A stretch of DNA of 59,277 nt from Vibrio ordalii ATCC 33509 (GTDB lineage: Bacteria > Pseudomonadota > Gammaproteobacteria > Enterobacterales > Vibrionaceae): positions 1 through 59,277 of the forward strand of contig AEZC01000086.1 in NCBI GenBank assembly GCA_000257205.1. Direction: 5' to 3'. This document shows positions 18,374-28,091 of the stretch, in pieces. The first letter of the stretch is position 1. Each line of letters begins with the position of its first letter. The notes beneath the pieces are model-generated. The model had not been told where the DNA came from and ran no database searches. It saw only the letters and a list, made by a program, of their open reading frames with translations. A program made the position numbers and the translations under genes.

Positions 18374-20179
18374 ATGGCAGATAGCGAAAATACATACGGT
18401 GAACGCGTATCACGGTTGGTTGGTTGGGGGCATTGGTTTGCTTTCTTCAACATCATTGCAGCAATGCTTATTGGTACTCGATATATCGTACAATCACCAT
18501 GGCCTGAAACCTTGTTGGGGCAGTTTTATTTAACTGTGTCTTGGGTCGGCCATTTTGGATTTTTGGTTTTTGCACTCTATCTACTGGTTTTATTTCCTCT
18601 GACATTCGTCATTCCGTCGCGCAAACTATTTCGTTTCTTGGCTGTCTGTTTTGCAACGTTAGGGCTCACACTCCTATTAATCGACACCCAAGCTTATCAA
18701 GCAATCAACCTACACTTAACACCGATAGTATGGGAACTGCTTTTTAGCGATGAGACCAGCGCTATCACTGCCGACTTACAGCATCTGTTTGTAGTCATGC
18801 CGCTCATTCTCCTCTTACAACTAGGGCTTTCGGAGTGGGTGTGGCGTAAGCAGCGAAAACTATCACATAAACACGTTGGTCGGCCCATCGCGGCGGTATT
18901 TTTCATTAGTTTTATTACCAGCCACCTTATTTACGTTTGGTCTGATGCGTATTTAGAAACGTCAGTGACCAGCCAAAAATCAAACTTCCCGCTCTCGTAT
19001 CCAATGACGGCAAAATCGTTCATGGAAAAACATGGCTTATTTGATCGTGATGTGTACTTAAAGCGTTTGAAGGATAATGAAGAGAACTTTAACATTGTTC
19101 GTTATCCTCTTGAGCCTCTTCAATTTGGACGCAGAGCAAATAATCTCAATATTTTGCTAGTAAGTGTCAATAATTTAAGAAGTGATGTGCTGACGGCTGA
19201 AATCATGCCCAACACTTACCAATTTGCGACAGAAAATTTGAAGTTTAATAATCATTACAGCTCGAGTAATGACATGTTTGGGATTTTCGGCTTGTTTTAT
19301 GGTTTACCGAGTAGCTATGCCAACGCCATTCGTTCACAAGGCACGCCCCCGATACTGATAGAGGCATTGAAAAAACAGGATTATCAGTTTGGCCTCTTTA
19401 GTGGCGATAATTTTGACGACGCCTTATACGAAGAGACGATTTTCCGCAGTTTAACGGTCTCTAAAGCTCCTTTTGATCAAGAATCCAGCACAGATAACCA
19501 AACCATACAACGCTGGTATCAATGGGTATCCGAGCAAAGCGATCAACCGTGGTTCAGCTATTTGGAATTGACAACCGTTGACAACTTTAATGACTTTGAC
19601 CCTCGGTCAAGTAGAGGTAGTGCCAGCGATCGCCTGCGTGCTGGTTACAATAACTCGGTCAATGCTGCCGACCAAGAAATAGGACTGCTGCTCACTAAGA
19701 TTGACGAATTACAATTGCAAGACAATACGCTGATTGTAATCACCTCAAATCATGGCGCGGAGTTTAACGAGACAAAAACCAACAGCTGGGGTGCTAACAG
19801 CAATTACAGCCGATACCAGTTACAAGTGCCGATGATCATCCATTGGCCAGGAAAAATGGCATGGGAATACTCACACCGTTCAAGTCACTTAGATTTTTCA
19901 GTCACGCTTTTACAGGATCTATTAGGTGCTTCATCCAACCCTATTGAATTCAGCAGTGGTAGAAACTTGTTTGATGAAAACAAAAGGAAGTGGATTTTAG
20001 CCGGTGATGCCCGTGAATTAGCCTTGATTACTGATACCCAAACCACCCTCATTGATAAATTTGGCAACTTCAAGCTGTTTGACGAAAACTATCAACGTCA
20101 GAAAGACTCTAGCCCAGCGTTGCCAGTACTGATGCAAGGCTTAACCGAATTGCAGAGATTTTACGCCAAAGACAATTAA
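18374..20179 (+). CDS. yejM: Inner-membrane lipid A homeostasis protein YejM/PbgA
   Basis: YejM (PbgA, LapC) senses lipid A in the periplasmic leaflet and tunes LpxC degradation through LapB in enterics. The N-terminal ~190 residues hold five hydrophobic helices. The rest is a periplasmic sulfatase-fold domain (NILLVSVNNLRSD, then VITSNHGAEFNET and the MIIHWPG segment) in which catalytic residues of true sulfatases are not all kept. 601 residues against 586 in E. coli. It sits in the conserved yejK/yejL/yejM-proL neighbourhood. Confidence 0.94.
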   Translation: MADSENTYGERVSRLVGWGHWFAFFNIIAAMLIGTRYIVQSPWPETLLGQFYLTVSWVGHFGFLVFALYLLVLFPLTFVIPSRKLFRFLAVCFATLGLTLLLIDTQAYQAINLHLTPIVWELLFSDETSAITADLQHLFVVMPLILLLQLGLSEWVWRKQRKLSHKHVGRPIAAVFFISFITSHLIYVWSDAYLETSVTSQKSNFPLSYPMTAKSFMEKHGLFDRDVYLKRLKDNEENFNIVRYPLEPLQFGRRANNLNILLVSVNNLRSDVLTAEIMPNTYQFATENLKFNNHYSSSNDMFGIFGLFYGLPSSYANAIRSQGTPPILIEALKKQDYQFGLFSGDNFDDALYEETIFRSLTVSKAPFDQESSTDNQTIQRWYQWVSEQSDQPWFSYLELTTVDNFNDFDPRSSRGSASDRLRAGYNNSVNAADQEIGLLLTKIDELQLQDNTLIVITSNHGAEFNETKTNSWGANSNYSRYQLQVPMIIHWPGKMAWEYSHRSSHLDFSVTLLQDLLGASSNPIEFSSGRNLFDENKRKWILAGDARELALITDTQTTLIDKFGNFKLFDENYQRQKDSSPALPVLMQGLTELQRFYAKDN

Positions 20180-20204
20180 ATCAGGCCGTTAGCAAGATTA
20201 TCTC

Positions 20205-20233
20205 TTGACGCTAAAGGGATAAATGATTAGATT
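20205..20233 (+). promoter_or_regulatory. tRNA-Pro promoter
   Basis: TTGACG (20205-20210), 17-base spacer, TAGATT (20228-20233) and a GC-containing discriminator ACGCC. Such discriminators are typical of stable-RNA promoters under stringent control. Predicted start is about two bases before the tRNA. Confidence 0.65.
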
Positions 20234-20241
20234 ACGCCAAT

Positions 20242-20318
20242 CGGACTGTAGCGCAGCTTGGTAGCGCACCGTCATGGGGTGTCGGGGGTCGGAGGTTCAA
20301 ATCCTCTCAGTCCGACCA
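20242..20318 (+). tRNA. proL: tRNA-Pro (anticodon GGG)
   Basis: 77 bases with a complete cloverleaf: acceptor CGGACTG pairs with CAGTCCG, the anticodon loop reads ATGGGGT (anticodon GGG), the T-loop is GTTCAAAT and CCA is encoded. Nearly identical to E. coli proL, which also follows yejM. Confidence 0.97.
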
Positions 20319-20325
20319 TACACCT

Positions 20326-20356
20326 AAAAAAAAGAGAGCTTCGGCTCTCTTTTTTG
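20326..20356 (+). terminator. tRNA-Pro terminator
   Basis: AAAAAAGAGAGC, tetraloop TTCG, GCTCTCTTTTTT: a perfect stem with a stable UUCG loop. In the other direction it could also stop the leftward ydeP transcript. Confidence 0.9.
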
Positions 20357-20373
20357 CTTTAGTATCTTATTTT

Positions 20374-22683
20374 TTAGTCTGTTTGGACTAATAGGGGCGC
20401 AACTTTGGTTGGGTGAATGACAACGGCAACAGATTTTGATGTCGGGGTATCACTAACGTCCCCTTTACTGCTCAATGGGATAAGTGCATTCGCCTCAGGG
20501 AAATAGGCCGCCACGTTCCCTTGAGGAATTACATAGGCGACCACTTTGAAGCCGAAAATTTCACGTTTAATACCATCATCCCACAGTGTCTCAATATCGA
20601 CTCGTTCACCCGCTTTTAATTGCAGCTGCTCAATATCTTTTTCATTCATGAAAATGACATTACGTTCACCAAATACACCTCGGTAACGATCATCCAAACC
20701 GTAAACCGTGGTGTTGTACTGATCGTGCGAACGTATCGTCTGCAACACAAAAATCGGTTTCTTGGTCATCTGCTGAGTTTTGAGCGGAACGATAGATTCA
20801 GGAAGTGCATTACTGCTTATCTGCGCTTTTCCTGTGGGCGTTTTCCAAGTAAATTCACGCGCTGAATTACCAAGATAAAAACCGCCAGGCCCTTTGAGCC
20901 TCTGATTAAAATTGGCAAATCCTGGGATAATCTTTTCAATCAAATCTCGAATGTTATCGTAATTATCGGCCATGGATTGCCAATCGATTGGGTTTCCCTC
21001 CCCTAAGGTCGCTTTTGCCATTCCTGCGATAATGGCAGGCTCTGAGCGCATCATCTCTCCTGTAACATCAATTCGCCCAGAAGAGGCATGAACCATGGAG
21101 AATGAGTCTTCAACGGTAATTTTCTGTGGCCCCTGAGCCTGAATATCAATATCTGTCCGACCTAAACAAGGCAGGATCAACGCATCCTTGCCCGGGTTGA
21201 CATGGCTCCGATTCAGTTTAGTCGCAATGTTTACGGTCAAATTACAGTTTTTCATTGCTTGCGCGACACGCTCGGTATCGGGCGCAGCAGCAACGAGGTT
21301 TCCCCCTAAACTGATAAAGACTCTACTTTCACCCCGTAGCATCGCCTCAATAGCATTAACTACATTATGGCCATGCGCTTTTGGTGGCGTAAAGCCCAGT
21401 GCTTTTTCAATATTGTCGAGTAGAAATACCGGCGGTTTTTCATTAATTCCAACCGTGCGGTCACCTTGCACATTTGAGTGACCACGGACAGGACATACCC
21501 CTGAACCATCCTTACCAATTTGACCAAACAGTAATTGTAGATTGACCAACTCTTGTATGGTTGCCACCGAATGCTTGTGCTGAGTCACCCCCATCGCCCA
21601 AGTTACGATCACGCGTTTAGCGCCTTGGTAAATATCTGCCACCAGCTCTAGCTCTTGTTGCGTGAGCCCCGATTGCTCAATAATACTTGACCACGACGTA
21701 GCCTGCACCATGGCTAAATAAGACTCCATCCCTTCGGTGTGCTGGGCAATGAACTCAAGGTCGAATATCGATTCACCGCAGGCCTGTGCTTGCTGATGAC
21801 GAGCAAGAAGAATTTTCACCAAGCCACGAACCGCCGCCATGTCTCCGCCTAATTTAGGAGTGAAATAATGGCTAGTGGTCGGTGTTGAACCATTGCTTAA
21901 CATTTCAAAAGGATTTTGCGGGTTAGTAAAACGCTCCAATCCTCGCTCTTTTAAATTATTAAACGCAACAACTCGAGCGCCACGCTTATAGGCTGACGCC
22001 AGTGTTTCCAACATACGAGGATGATTCGTTCCTGGGTTTTGTCCAAATAAAAGAATCGCATCGGATTCTTCAAAATCCTCAATAGTCACAGTTCCCTTAC
22101 CAATGCCAATCGAGCGAACCAAGGCGACGCTCGTAGCTTCATGGCACATATTTGAGCAATCAGGAAAATTATTGGTACCAAACCGGCGCGCAAACAACTG
22201 GTATAGAAATGCAGCTTCATTACTCGCGCGGCCTGATGTATAAAATTCCGCCTGATTTGGACTAGCGAGTTGATTGAGGTGTTGTGCAACCAGTGCAAAC
22301 GCCTCATCCCAGCTGATTGGCTCATAGTGATCCGTTTGAGCGTTATAGCGCATTGGTTCCGCTAAACGCCCTTGAGATTCGAGAAAATAGTCACTCTGCT
22401 TATTGAGCCAAGTGACCGAATATTGCTTAAAGAAATCTGCCCCAACGCGTCGAGAAGTGGCTTCCCAGTTGACGGTCTTAGCGCCATTTTCGCAAAAACG
22501 AAAATGCCCTGGCACATGTTTTTCACCCCAAGCACAGCCTGGGCAGTCAAAACCATGGTCTTGGTTGGTTTTTAAAAGATTGGAAATATTTTTGGCAACA
22601 TTATGACTTTTCAATAGATGATGCGCGGTGCTTTTTAGCGCTCCCCAACCACCAGCCGAACCGGTATATTGTTTAATACTCAT
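20374..22683 (-). CDS. FdhF/YdeP-family molybdopterin oxidoreductase
   Basis: A 769-residue protein of the formate-dehydrogenase-alpha-like YdeP group. Visible features are CPGCAWG near residue 48, SGRASNEAAFLYQLFARRFGTNN, SNMCHEATS, then RGHSNVQGDRTVGI and the molybdopterin-binding C-terminal domain (RSHDQYNTTVYGLDDRYRG). The usual four-cysteine Fe-S motif of formate dehydrogenases is not complete and there is no selenocysteine site. It lacks a Tat signal, so is probably cytosolic. Ten bases after fdhD, it is probably matured by it. The substrate is unknown; E. coli YdeP is linked to acid resistance. Confidence 0.88.
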   Translation of the reverse strand: MSIKQYTGSAGGWGALKSTAHHLLKSHNVAKNISNLLKTNQDHGFDCPGCAWGEKHVPGHFRFCENGAKTVNWEATSRRVGADFFKQYSVTWLNKQSDYFLESQGRLAEPMRYNAQTDHYEPISWDEAFALVAQHLNQLASPNQAEFYTSGRASNEAAFLYQLFARRFGTNNFPDCSNMCHEATSVALVRSIGIGKGTVTIEDFEESDAILLFGQNPGTNHPRMLETLASAYKRGARVVAFNNLKERGLERFTNPQNPFEMLSNGSTPTTSHYFTPKLGGDMAAVRGLVKILLARHQQAQACGESIFDLEFIAQHTEGMESYLAMVQATSWSSIIEQSGLTQQELELVADIYQGAKRVIVTWAMGVTQHKHSVATIQELVNLQLLFGQIGKDGSGVCPVRGHSNVQGDRTVGINEKPPVFLLDNIEKALGFTPPKAHGHNVVNAIEAMLRGESRVFISLGGNLVAAAPDTERVAQAMKNCNLTVNIATKLNRSHVNPGKDALILPCLGRTDIDIQAQGPQKITVEDSFSMVHASSGRIDVTGEMMRSEPAIIAGMAKATLGEGNPIDWQSMADNYDNIRDLIEKIIPGFANFNQRLKGPGGFYLGNSAREFTWKTPTGKAQISSNALPESIVPLKTQQMTKKPIFVLQTIRSHDQYNTTVYGLDDRYRGVFGERNVIFMNEKDIEQLQLKAGERVDIETLWDDGIKREIFGFKVVAYVIPQGNVAAYFPEANALIPLSSKGDVSDTPTSKSVAVVIHPTKVAPLLVQTD

Positions 22684-22693
22684 ATTCTTCTTC

Positions 22694-23584
22694 TCACTCT
22701 TTCACTGACTGCAAACGTGCATGACCATGGTATATATTGAATTGATTTTTTTTGATAAAACCAATCAGTGTCATATCAAACTGACGCGCCATATCGAGCG
22801 CTAAACGTGATGGCGCACCAACAGCCACCACCACTGAAATGCCAGCAATAGCCGCTTTTTGCATTAACTCAAAACTCACTCGGCCGCTAAGAATTAATAC
22901 CCCTTGCGGGTGCCAGCGCTGCTCACTCAAAATTCGGCCTATCAACTTATCCACTGCGTTATGGCGACCCACATCTTCGGCAACGGCAATCAACTCGCCA
23001 TTCACGAAGTAACCGGCACCATGCACCGCCCCCGTTTTTGCAAACAGTGGTTGATGAACAAGAAGCAGATTAGGAAGCGTAATAACAACATCAGAAGAGA
23101 GCCATTTCGGGCTATCATCAATGCGAATTTCTCGCCTCAAACTCAATGCTCGGATGGATGTCATACCGCAAATGCCACAGCTCGACTGGCTCATATAACG
23201 ACGGGCCTGATGCTGAATCACATCAGTGTATGGATGATTGAGCGTGACCAACCAGTGATTCTGGCCATGGCGTGATTCGTCGTCAACCAACTCCATATTG
23301 AGTATATGGTCATATGAATCGATCACTTGCTGCGTATAAAGTAAACCACTGATGAGATGAGCATCGTCACCGGGTGTTCGCATTGTCATGCTCCACTCTT
23401 CGATATGCAGCTTGTTAGTAATCGTATCATTCCATTGCAAACTGATTTGTAAAGGCTCTTCAATAGCAAGAATATCGTATTCATTTTGAAACCCTATTTT
23501 GGAATCAAAACGTTGGCGATAAATGCGTTCAGTCCCCTCAGGTTGAGCATCATGAGGGTCATTGGTTGTGGTTTCTTCTAGCAT
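22694..23584 (-). CDS. fdhD: Sulfur carrier protein FdhD
   Basis: FdhD takes sulfur from IscS and passes it to the molybdenum cofactor of formate-dehydrogenase-type enzymes. The key SSCGICGMTS motif (two cysteines in CGIC) sits mid-protein. The conserved HGAGYFVNGELIAVAEDVGRHNAVDK stretch that binds the cofactor nucleotide follows (only partly quoted here). 296 residues is normal. It is first of a two-gene leftward unit with the YdeP-like oxidoreductase, which is very likely its client. Confidence 0.93.
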   Translation of the reverse strand: MLEETTTNDPHDAQPEGTERIYRQRFDSKIGFQNEYDILAIEEPLQISLQWNDTITNKLHIEEWSMTMRTPGDDAHLISGLLYTQQVIDSYDHILNMELVDDESRHGQNHWLVTLNHPYTDVIQHQARRYMSQSSCGICGMTSIRALSLRREIRIDDSPKWLSSDVVITLPNLLLVHQPLFAKTGAVHGAGYFVNGELIAVAEDVGRHNAVDKLIGRILSEQRWHPQGVLILSGRVSFELMQKAAIAGISVVVAVGAPSRLALDMARQFDMTLIGFIKKNQFNIYHGHARLQSVKE

Positions 23585-24126
23585 GGTTCTTTTTATTGAC
23601 TGATTTCAATCATCAGCATAGTGAGTGCAAGATAAACTCCTGCAAACACTCTGTACTTAATGATTGGAAATATAAACAGCGCCTTAAACACAGGAAGATG
23701 CAAATTACTCCTCACCTTGCGCAGGGTCAAGAAAGCCATCTTTTGGCCATGGTTCAGGTTTCGTGCCATTTCACTGCCAGTTTTAACTTATTACCCGTCA
23801 TTCCCAGAGGTTTAAGCATTATATGAACATAAATACATAAAAAAGAAATAATATTCCATTTATGAAACTCCGTTAGCTTGATACTACAAGAGAGCATCAG
23901 GCTCTTGGCAAACCACTGCTAATGCATAACTGCTTTCCCCGTTTCAATACGACTTTCTGTATAAACATCGTAAAAATTCACCGTTAAGCCAGCAACCAAA
24001 TAAAAAAGGCGCCATAACGAAGTGCGCATTAATGCATTTTTTCTCCAACAAGGCGCTAAGAATCAAGCTATTAGTTAAAAACCATCGTCAAATGTACATA
24101 AAACCACCAAACGATCAGTTCAAGAC
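23585..24126. other. Gene-poor intergenic region upstream of fdhD and tRNA-Ser
   Basis: About 540 bases without a convincing gene. The only open frame longer than 80 codons (23566-23826) overlaps the fdhD start and lacks codon character. The fdhD promoter must lie here, but I see no clear -35/-10 pair. A GGCGC-rich patch at 24005-24060 has weak dyad symmetry. Confidence 0.4.
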
Positions 24127-24155
24127 TTTACAAAGTAAAATTGCCTCGCTATTAT
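24127..24155 (+). promoter_or_regulatory. tRNA-Ser promoter
   Basis: TTTACA (24127-24132), 17-base spacer, TATTAT (24150-24155), then a GCGC discriminator. Predicted start near 24162, five bases before the tRNA. Confidence 0.65.
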
Positions 24156-24166
24156 GCGCACCACAC

Positions 24167-24257
24167 GGAGAGATGGCTGAGTGGTTTAAAGCACCGGTCT
24201 TGAAAACCGGCGATGGTTAATAGCTATCCTAGGGTTCAAATCCCTATCTCTCCGCCA
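24167..24257 (+). tRNA. tRNA-Ser (anticodon UGA)
   Basis: 91 bases including CCA, with the long variable arm of serine tRNAs. Acceptor GGAGAGA (24167-24173) pairs with TCTCTCC (24247-24253), discriminator G. The anticodon loop CTTGAAA in the CCGGT/ACCGG stem gives UGA. The T-loop is GTTCAAAT. Confidence 0.97.
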
Positions 24258-24266
24258 CTTTTAAAG

Positions 24267-24296
24267 AAAAACCGCTGTTTTTACAGCGGTTTTTCC
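24267..24296 (+). terminator. tRNA-Ser terminator
   Basis: AAAAACCGCTGT, loop TTTT, ACAGCGGTTTTT. Strong intrinsic terminator nine bases after the tRNA. Confidence 0.9.
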
Positions 24297-24482
24297 GTAT
24301 CTGATTAACATCATTTTCTTATACTGATTTTTATCTCACGCACCAGTTGCCATTCATTATGATGAGTACCCTCTCCATTCACCACATACTAAAGGTGTAT
24401 TTTTAGAAACTGGCATTAAATATGCTTTCCATTATTCAACAGTTATGTCGTAATTAATGACATGGTTAGAGAGGAGAAGTGT

Positions 24483-24710
24483 ATGAGCCATCTCTATAAG
24501 ATTGAATCCTACAGTGAAGAAGCGGTCAGCTCGATTGCCCAGTTTATCCGTTCTAAAGGTGGAAGATGTTGTATTGCGGGTTTTGCCGTGATAACAAGTC
24601 ACCCTTTTCAAGAGCGCGAGGCGTGGCGTTTACTGCCACTTGTCGGCAAAGTGACTGACAATGTAACCGATTGGGATACCAGCCTTTTTTATCGAAAAGG
24701 TGATAATTAG
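24483..24710 (+). CDS. Small conserved-looking hypothetical protein
   Basis: A 75-residue protein not recognised. It starts MSHLYKIESYSEEAV after a clear GAGGAGA ribosome site; an in-frame GTG/ATG further upstream would overlap that site. Features are a helical N-terminal half, GGRCCIAGFAVIT with adjacent cysteines in the middle, and a WDTSLFYRKGD end. It stands alone between tRNA-Ser and topB. The good ribosome site and amphipathic pattern support a real gene. Confidence 0.6.
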   Translation: MSHLYKIESYSEEAVSSIAQFIRSKGGRCCIAGFAVITSHPFQEREAWRLLPLVGKVTDNVTDWDTSLFYRKGDN

Positions 24711-24774
24711 CTCGTCAGGTCGGTGAATATCTTACCTAATCGCTGGCCTTAGCGACCGATTCTTTGATGTCACT

Positions 24775-26727
24775 TTATTGAGCCGAATTACGTTGATAAC
24801 GCGTTGTTTTGCTGGGTTTACTTGCCTTTCGTTTGAATGCAGGGCGCTCCACTTTGGGCAATGAGCGAAGCGACTCTGGCACTGCGCCAGATTTCGCCTG
24901 TTCCATGATCTGCATAATGCGCTCTTGCAGCACTTGCATAAAGGGTTGATACGCTTGCCCACGTTCAGCCATCGCTTGCAGTTGATGCTCCCAATGGGCG
25001 GTCATATCAGGATAGGTTGATTCGTTTGGCAGCGCATGAATTAATCCCTTTCCTGCTGGCGAGCTTAGGATCAGCTTACCTTGACGTGTTAAGAGCTGCC
25101 GCTTGAATAAAGTGTCAAGGATCCCCGCTCGTGTCGCTTCCGTACCCAAACCATCGGTTTCACGTAAGATTTTTTTCAGCTCTTTATCTTCAACATAGCG
25201 AGCAATGCCAGTCATCGCTTGTAGCAAAGTCGCTTCAGTAAAATGACGAGGAGGCTCGGTTTTTCGATCGTGAACCTCCCCTTCTCGACACGTCAGCACC
25301 GTCCCTTTACTCAGTGGTGGAACGGCATCGACTCCGCTCTCTTCTTCATCGACTTTGCCTAACAAACTCTTCCAACCGGTTTCAACCAGTTGTCGCCCTG
25401 ACGCAACAAAAAAGCCACCCGCAATATCAAACACCAGCTTGGCTTCCGCGTACACGGCGGCGGGATAAAATTGCATCAAGTATTGGCGCGCAATCAATTG
25501 GTATATTTTCATCTCATTTCCCGACAAGGCATTGACGGATGCCTGCTTTGGTGTGGGAATAATGGCATGGTGCGCGTCCACTTTCTTATCGTTCCATGCT
25601 TTGGATTTAAGGGCTAAGTTTGCGCCACTGACTGCCGTTAACAACTCTTTGGCGTTGCACGCGATAGCTTGAGTTACTGACGAAGCTTGAGCGTAATGTT
25701 CTTGCGGTAAGTAACGGCAATCTGAACGCGGATAGGTGATTAATTTATGTTTCTCATACAGAGATTGGCAAGTGTCTAACACTTGTTGGGCGCTCATTGC
25801 AAAGCGCTTCGCTGCATCAATTTGCAGTGCAGATAAGGAATAAGGTAACGGCGCGGCTTGCTTAGTTTGCTTTTGTTCCGCTTCAATCACTGTGGCGGGT
25901 TGCCCTGCGATGCGCTGTGCGACATTTTCCACCAACTTGCGGTTTAAGACTCGCCCTTCTTCATCTAGCCACGGCTGGCAAGCATCGCTGGGTTTCCAGC
26001 GCGCACGGATATCAAACGCCACTTGATCAGTTTGATAAGGGATTAACGCATGTAATGTAAAATAGTCTCGCGGGATGAAGTTTTCTATCTCCTCATCCCG
26101 ACGTACCACTAGCCCTAGAATAGGAGTTTGTACCCGCCCAACCGACAAGACACCTTGATAGCCCGCTTTCTGCCCCAGCAAAGTATAAGCCCGTGACATA
26201 TTCATACCATACAACCAATCGGCTCTTGAACGCGCGAGCGCTGAAACCGATAAAGGGATGAATTCGCGGTTACTGCGCATCTGTTTCAGTGCACGCTGCA
26301 CGGCTGGAAGGTTTAAATCGCTGATCAGTAGCCGCAATGCTTGCTCTTTTTTACTTTGGCTTACTTTGCAATAATCAATCACTTCGTCAACCAACAGTTG
26401 CCCTTCGCGGTCCGGGTCTCCTGCATGGATAATTTGCGATGCTTCTTTCAAAAGCTGACGAATCACAGTCAACTGTTTGCTCGATGTTTTGCGCGGCCTA
26501 AGCTGCCACTGTGAAGGAATGATGGGTAAGTCGAGTAAATTCCACTTTTTATAGCGTTCATCATAAACATCCGGCTCAACTTGCTCGAGTAAATGCCCAA
26601 TACACCAAGTAACGATGTCGCCATTCGCACAACGAATGAAACCTTGATCTTTCTTGTGTGGTTTCGGCAAAGCATCGGCTATAGCGCGCCCTAAGCTGGG
26701 CTTTTCAGCAATGAATAAACGGGTCAT
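24775..26727 (-). CDS. topB: DNA topoisomerase III
   Basis: Type IA topoisomerase that decatenates replicating DNA and resolves recombination intermediates. The Toprim domain has IAEKPSLG (residues 6-13) and the acidic GDPDREG (103-109). The catalytic Tyr332 is in [25 protein letters not shown] is the late conserved motif. 650 residues against 653 in E. coli. The C-terminal 30 residues are rich in lysine, arginine and serine and probably bind DNA. Its Shine-Dalgarno sequence is weak. Confidence 0.97.
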   Translation of the reverse strand: MTRLFIAEKPSLGRAIADALPKPHKKDQGFIRCANGDIVTWCIGHLLEQVEPDVYDERYKKWNLLDLPIIPSQWQLRPRKTSSKQLTVIRQLLKEASQIIHAGDPDREGQLLVDEVIDYCKVSQSKKEQALRLLISDLNLPAVQRALKQMRSNREFIPLSVSALARSRADWLYGMNMSRAYTLLGQKAGYQGVLSVGRVQTPILGLVVRRDEEIENFIPRDYFTLHALIPYQTDQVAFDIRARWKPSDACQPWLDEEGRVLNRKLVENVAQRIAGQPATVIEAEQKQTKQAAPLPYSLSALQIDAAKRFAMSAQQVLDTCQSLYEKHKLITYPRSDCRYLPQEHYAQASSVTQAIACNAKELLTAVSGANLALKSKAWNDKKVDAHHAIIPTPKQASVNALSGNEMKIYQLIARQYLMQFYPAAVYAEAKLVFDIAGGFFVASGRQLVETGWKSLLGKVDEEESGVDAVPPLSKGTVLTCREGEVHDRKTEPPRHFTEATLLQAMTGIARYVEDKELKKILRETDGLGTEATRAGILDTLFKRQLLTRQGKLILSSPAGKGLIHALPNESTYPDMTAHWEHQLQAMAERGQAYQPFMQVLQERIMQIMEQAKSGAVPESLRSLPKVERPAFKRKASKPSKTTRYQRNSAQ

Positions 26728-26743
26728 AAACTCAAATCAACGC

Positions 26744-26778
26744 AAAAAAATAAGGTCACATTAACCAATGTGACCTTA
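26744..26778 (-). terminator. grxD terminator
   Basis: TAAGGTCACATT, loop AACC, AATGTGACCTTA: a perfect 12-bp stem followed on the minus strand by seven T's. It separates grxD from topB. Confidence 0.85.
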
Positions 26779-26811
26779 ATAAATCAAGAAAAACTGTTAT
26801 TTTATACAGTA

Positions 26812-27144
26812 TTACTCTTCATTGCCTGCACGAGCAGCGGCTTCTTTCACTAAAGGTTGCAGTTCGCCTTTTTGGAACATTTCGATAATGATGTCACAAC
26901 CACCAATCAACTCACCTTCAATCCACAATTGTGGAAAAGTAGGCCACTGTGCGTATACAGGCAGCTCAGCGCGGATATCTGGATTTTGCAGAATATCCAC
27001 ATAAGCAAATTTCTCACCACAAGCCATTAAAGCCTGCGCAGCTTGAGAAGAGAATCCGCAACTTGGTAGCTTAGGAGAGCCTTTCATGTATAGCAGAATG
27101 GCATTTTCTTCAAGTTGCTGTTTAATTTTATCGATAGTTTCCAT
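26812..27144 (-). CDS. grxD: Monothiol glutaredoxin Grx4
   Basis: CGFS-type glutaredoxin that binds a [2Fe-2S] cluster with glutathione and takes part in Fe-S cluster transfer and iron sensing. Monothiol active site in LPSCGFSSQAA (Cys29), cis-proline segment WPTFPQLWI, and GGCDIIIEM. 110 residues. Divergent from sodB, an arrangement also seen in E. coli. Confidence 0.96.
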   Translation of the reverse strand: METIDKIKQQLEENAILLYMKGSPKLPSCGFSSQAAQALMACGEKFAYVDILQNPDIRAELPVYAQWPTFPQLWIEGELIGGCDIIIEMFQKGELQPLVKEAAARAGNEE

Positions 27145-27282
27145 TGCTTCCTCTTAATGGGATAGTGCGGTTTGTTGGTGACATTCTAAATCATTAATCG
27201 AGAATAAAAAGCACATATTGTTTATGGATATCCTGCCTATGCAACAATTTCCAACATTGGGGCTTTTAATAAAGTAAAAACT

Positions 27283-27291
27283 TGCTAAAAT
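27283..27291 (+). promoter_or_regulatory. Possible sodB extended -10 promoter
   Basis: TGCTAAAAT at 27283-27291 matches an extended -10 element; no good -35 is seen. The start near 27298 gives a leader of ~88 bases. sodB leaders in enterics are targets of the iron-responsive small RNA RyhB; pairing here was not worked out. Confidence 0.4.
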
Positions 27292-27385
27292 ACGTTCAAG
27301 TCAGTCGTATCGACGAATATCATTATAATATCTGGAAGCTACTGAAAGAGACTTTCACTCTTTCTACACAACGGAGAATCGAGCA

Positions 27386-27970
27386 ATGTCATTCGAATTA
27401 CCAGCTTTGCCTTACGCTAAAGACGCTCTAGAACCACACATTTCAGCCGAAACACTAGATTTCCACCACGGTAAGCACCACAACACTTACGTTGTGAAGC
27501 TTAACGGCCTTATTCCTGGCACTGAATTTGAAGGTAAATCTCTCGAAGAGATCATCAAAACTTCAACCGGTGGCGTGTTTAATAACGCTGCTCAAATTTG
27601 GAACCACACCTTCTATTGGCACTGCCTTGCACCAAATGCAGGTGGCGAACCAACAGGTGCCGTTGCAGACGCAATCAACGCCGCATTTGGTTCTTTTGAA
27701 GCTTTTAAAGCAAAATTCACTGACTCAGCGATCAATAACTTTGGTTCATCTTGGACTTGGTTGGTGAAAAATGCGGATGGCTCTTTAGAGATCATCAACA
27801 CTTCAAATGCAGCCACACCACTGACTCACGAAGGTGTGACTCCGCTACTGACGGTTGATCTGTGGGAACACGCTTACTACATCGATTACCGTAACCTACG
27901 CCCTGACTACATGAATGGTTTCTGGGCACTGGTTAACTGGGCATTCGTTGCAGAAAACCTAGCAAAATAA
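27386..27970 (+). CDS. sodB: Iron superoxide dismutase
   Basis: Cytosolic Fe-SOD converting superoxide to peroxide and oxygen. The metal ligands are visible: His in the N-terminal [12 protein letters not shown], His in WNHTFYWHC, and Asp and His in [14 protein letters not shown]. 194 residues. The FGSSWTWL and Ala/Gln signature around residues 68-75 (NAAQIWNH) favour iron over manganese. GGAG lies ten bases before the ATG. Confidence 0.98.
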   Translation: MSFELPALPYAKDALEPHISAETLDFHHGKHHNTYVVKLNGLIPGTEFEGKSLEEIIKTSTGGVFNNAAQIWNHTFYWHCLAPNAGGEPTGAVADAINAAFGSFEAFKAKFTDSAINNFGSSWTWLVKNADGSLEIINTSNAATPLTHEGVTPLLTVDLWEHAYYIDYRNLRPDYMNGFWALVNWAFVAENLAK

Positions 27971-28003
27971 CCTTTTCCCCTTGGATTGGTATTTAGTCAT
28001 ATG

Positions 28004-28031
28004 AAAGCCTGCTTTATCGCAGGCTTTTTTG
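28004..28031 (+). terminator. sodB terminator
   Basis: AAAGCCTGC (28004-28012), loop TTTATC, GCAGGCTTT (28019-28027) and further T's. It rules out the in-frame start codon within its T run for the next gene. Confidence 0.9.
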
Positions 28032-28091
28032 TTATTTTATCTAAAGTTATCTGCTTTCTCGCCGCTAAAAGTGCATCGGTTGGAGAGGCAA

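Noticed and set aside
20374..22683. Selenocysteine formate dehydrogenase
   Set aside because: No in-frame TGA and the full formate dehydrogenase Fe-S motif is missing; it fits the YdeP group instead.
23566..23826. 86-codon open frame upstream of fdhD
   Set aside because: It overlaps the fdhD start on the opposite strand, has no ribosome site, and an irregular composition rich in His, Lys and Phe without domain-like pattern.
24005..24075. Integron attC-like site near GGCGC and CAACAAGGCGC
   Set aside because: Superficial resemblance only; no pair of inverted core sites with correct spacing and no cassette genes nearby.
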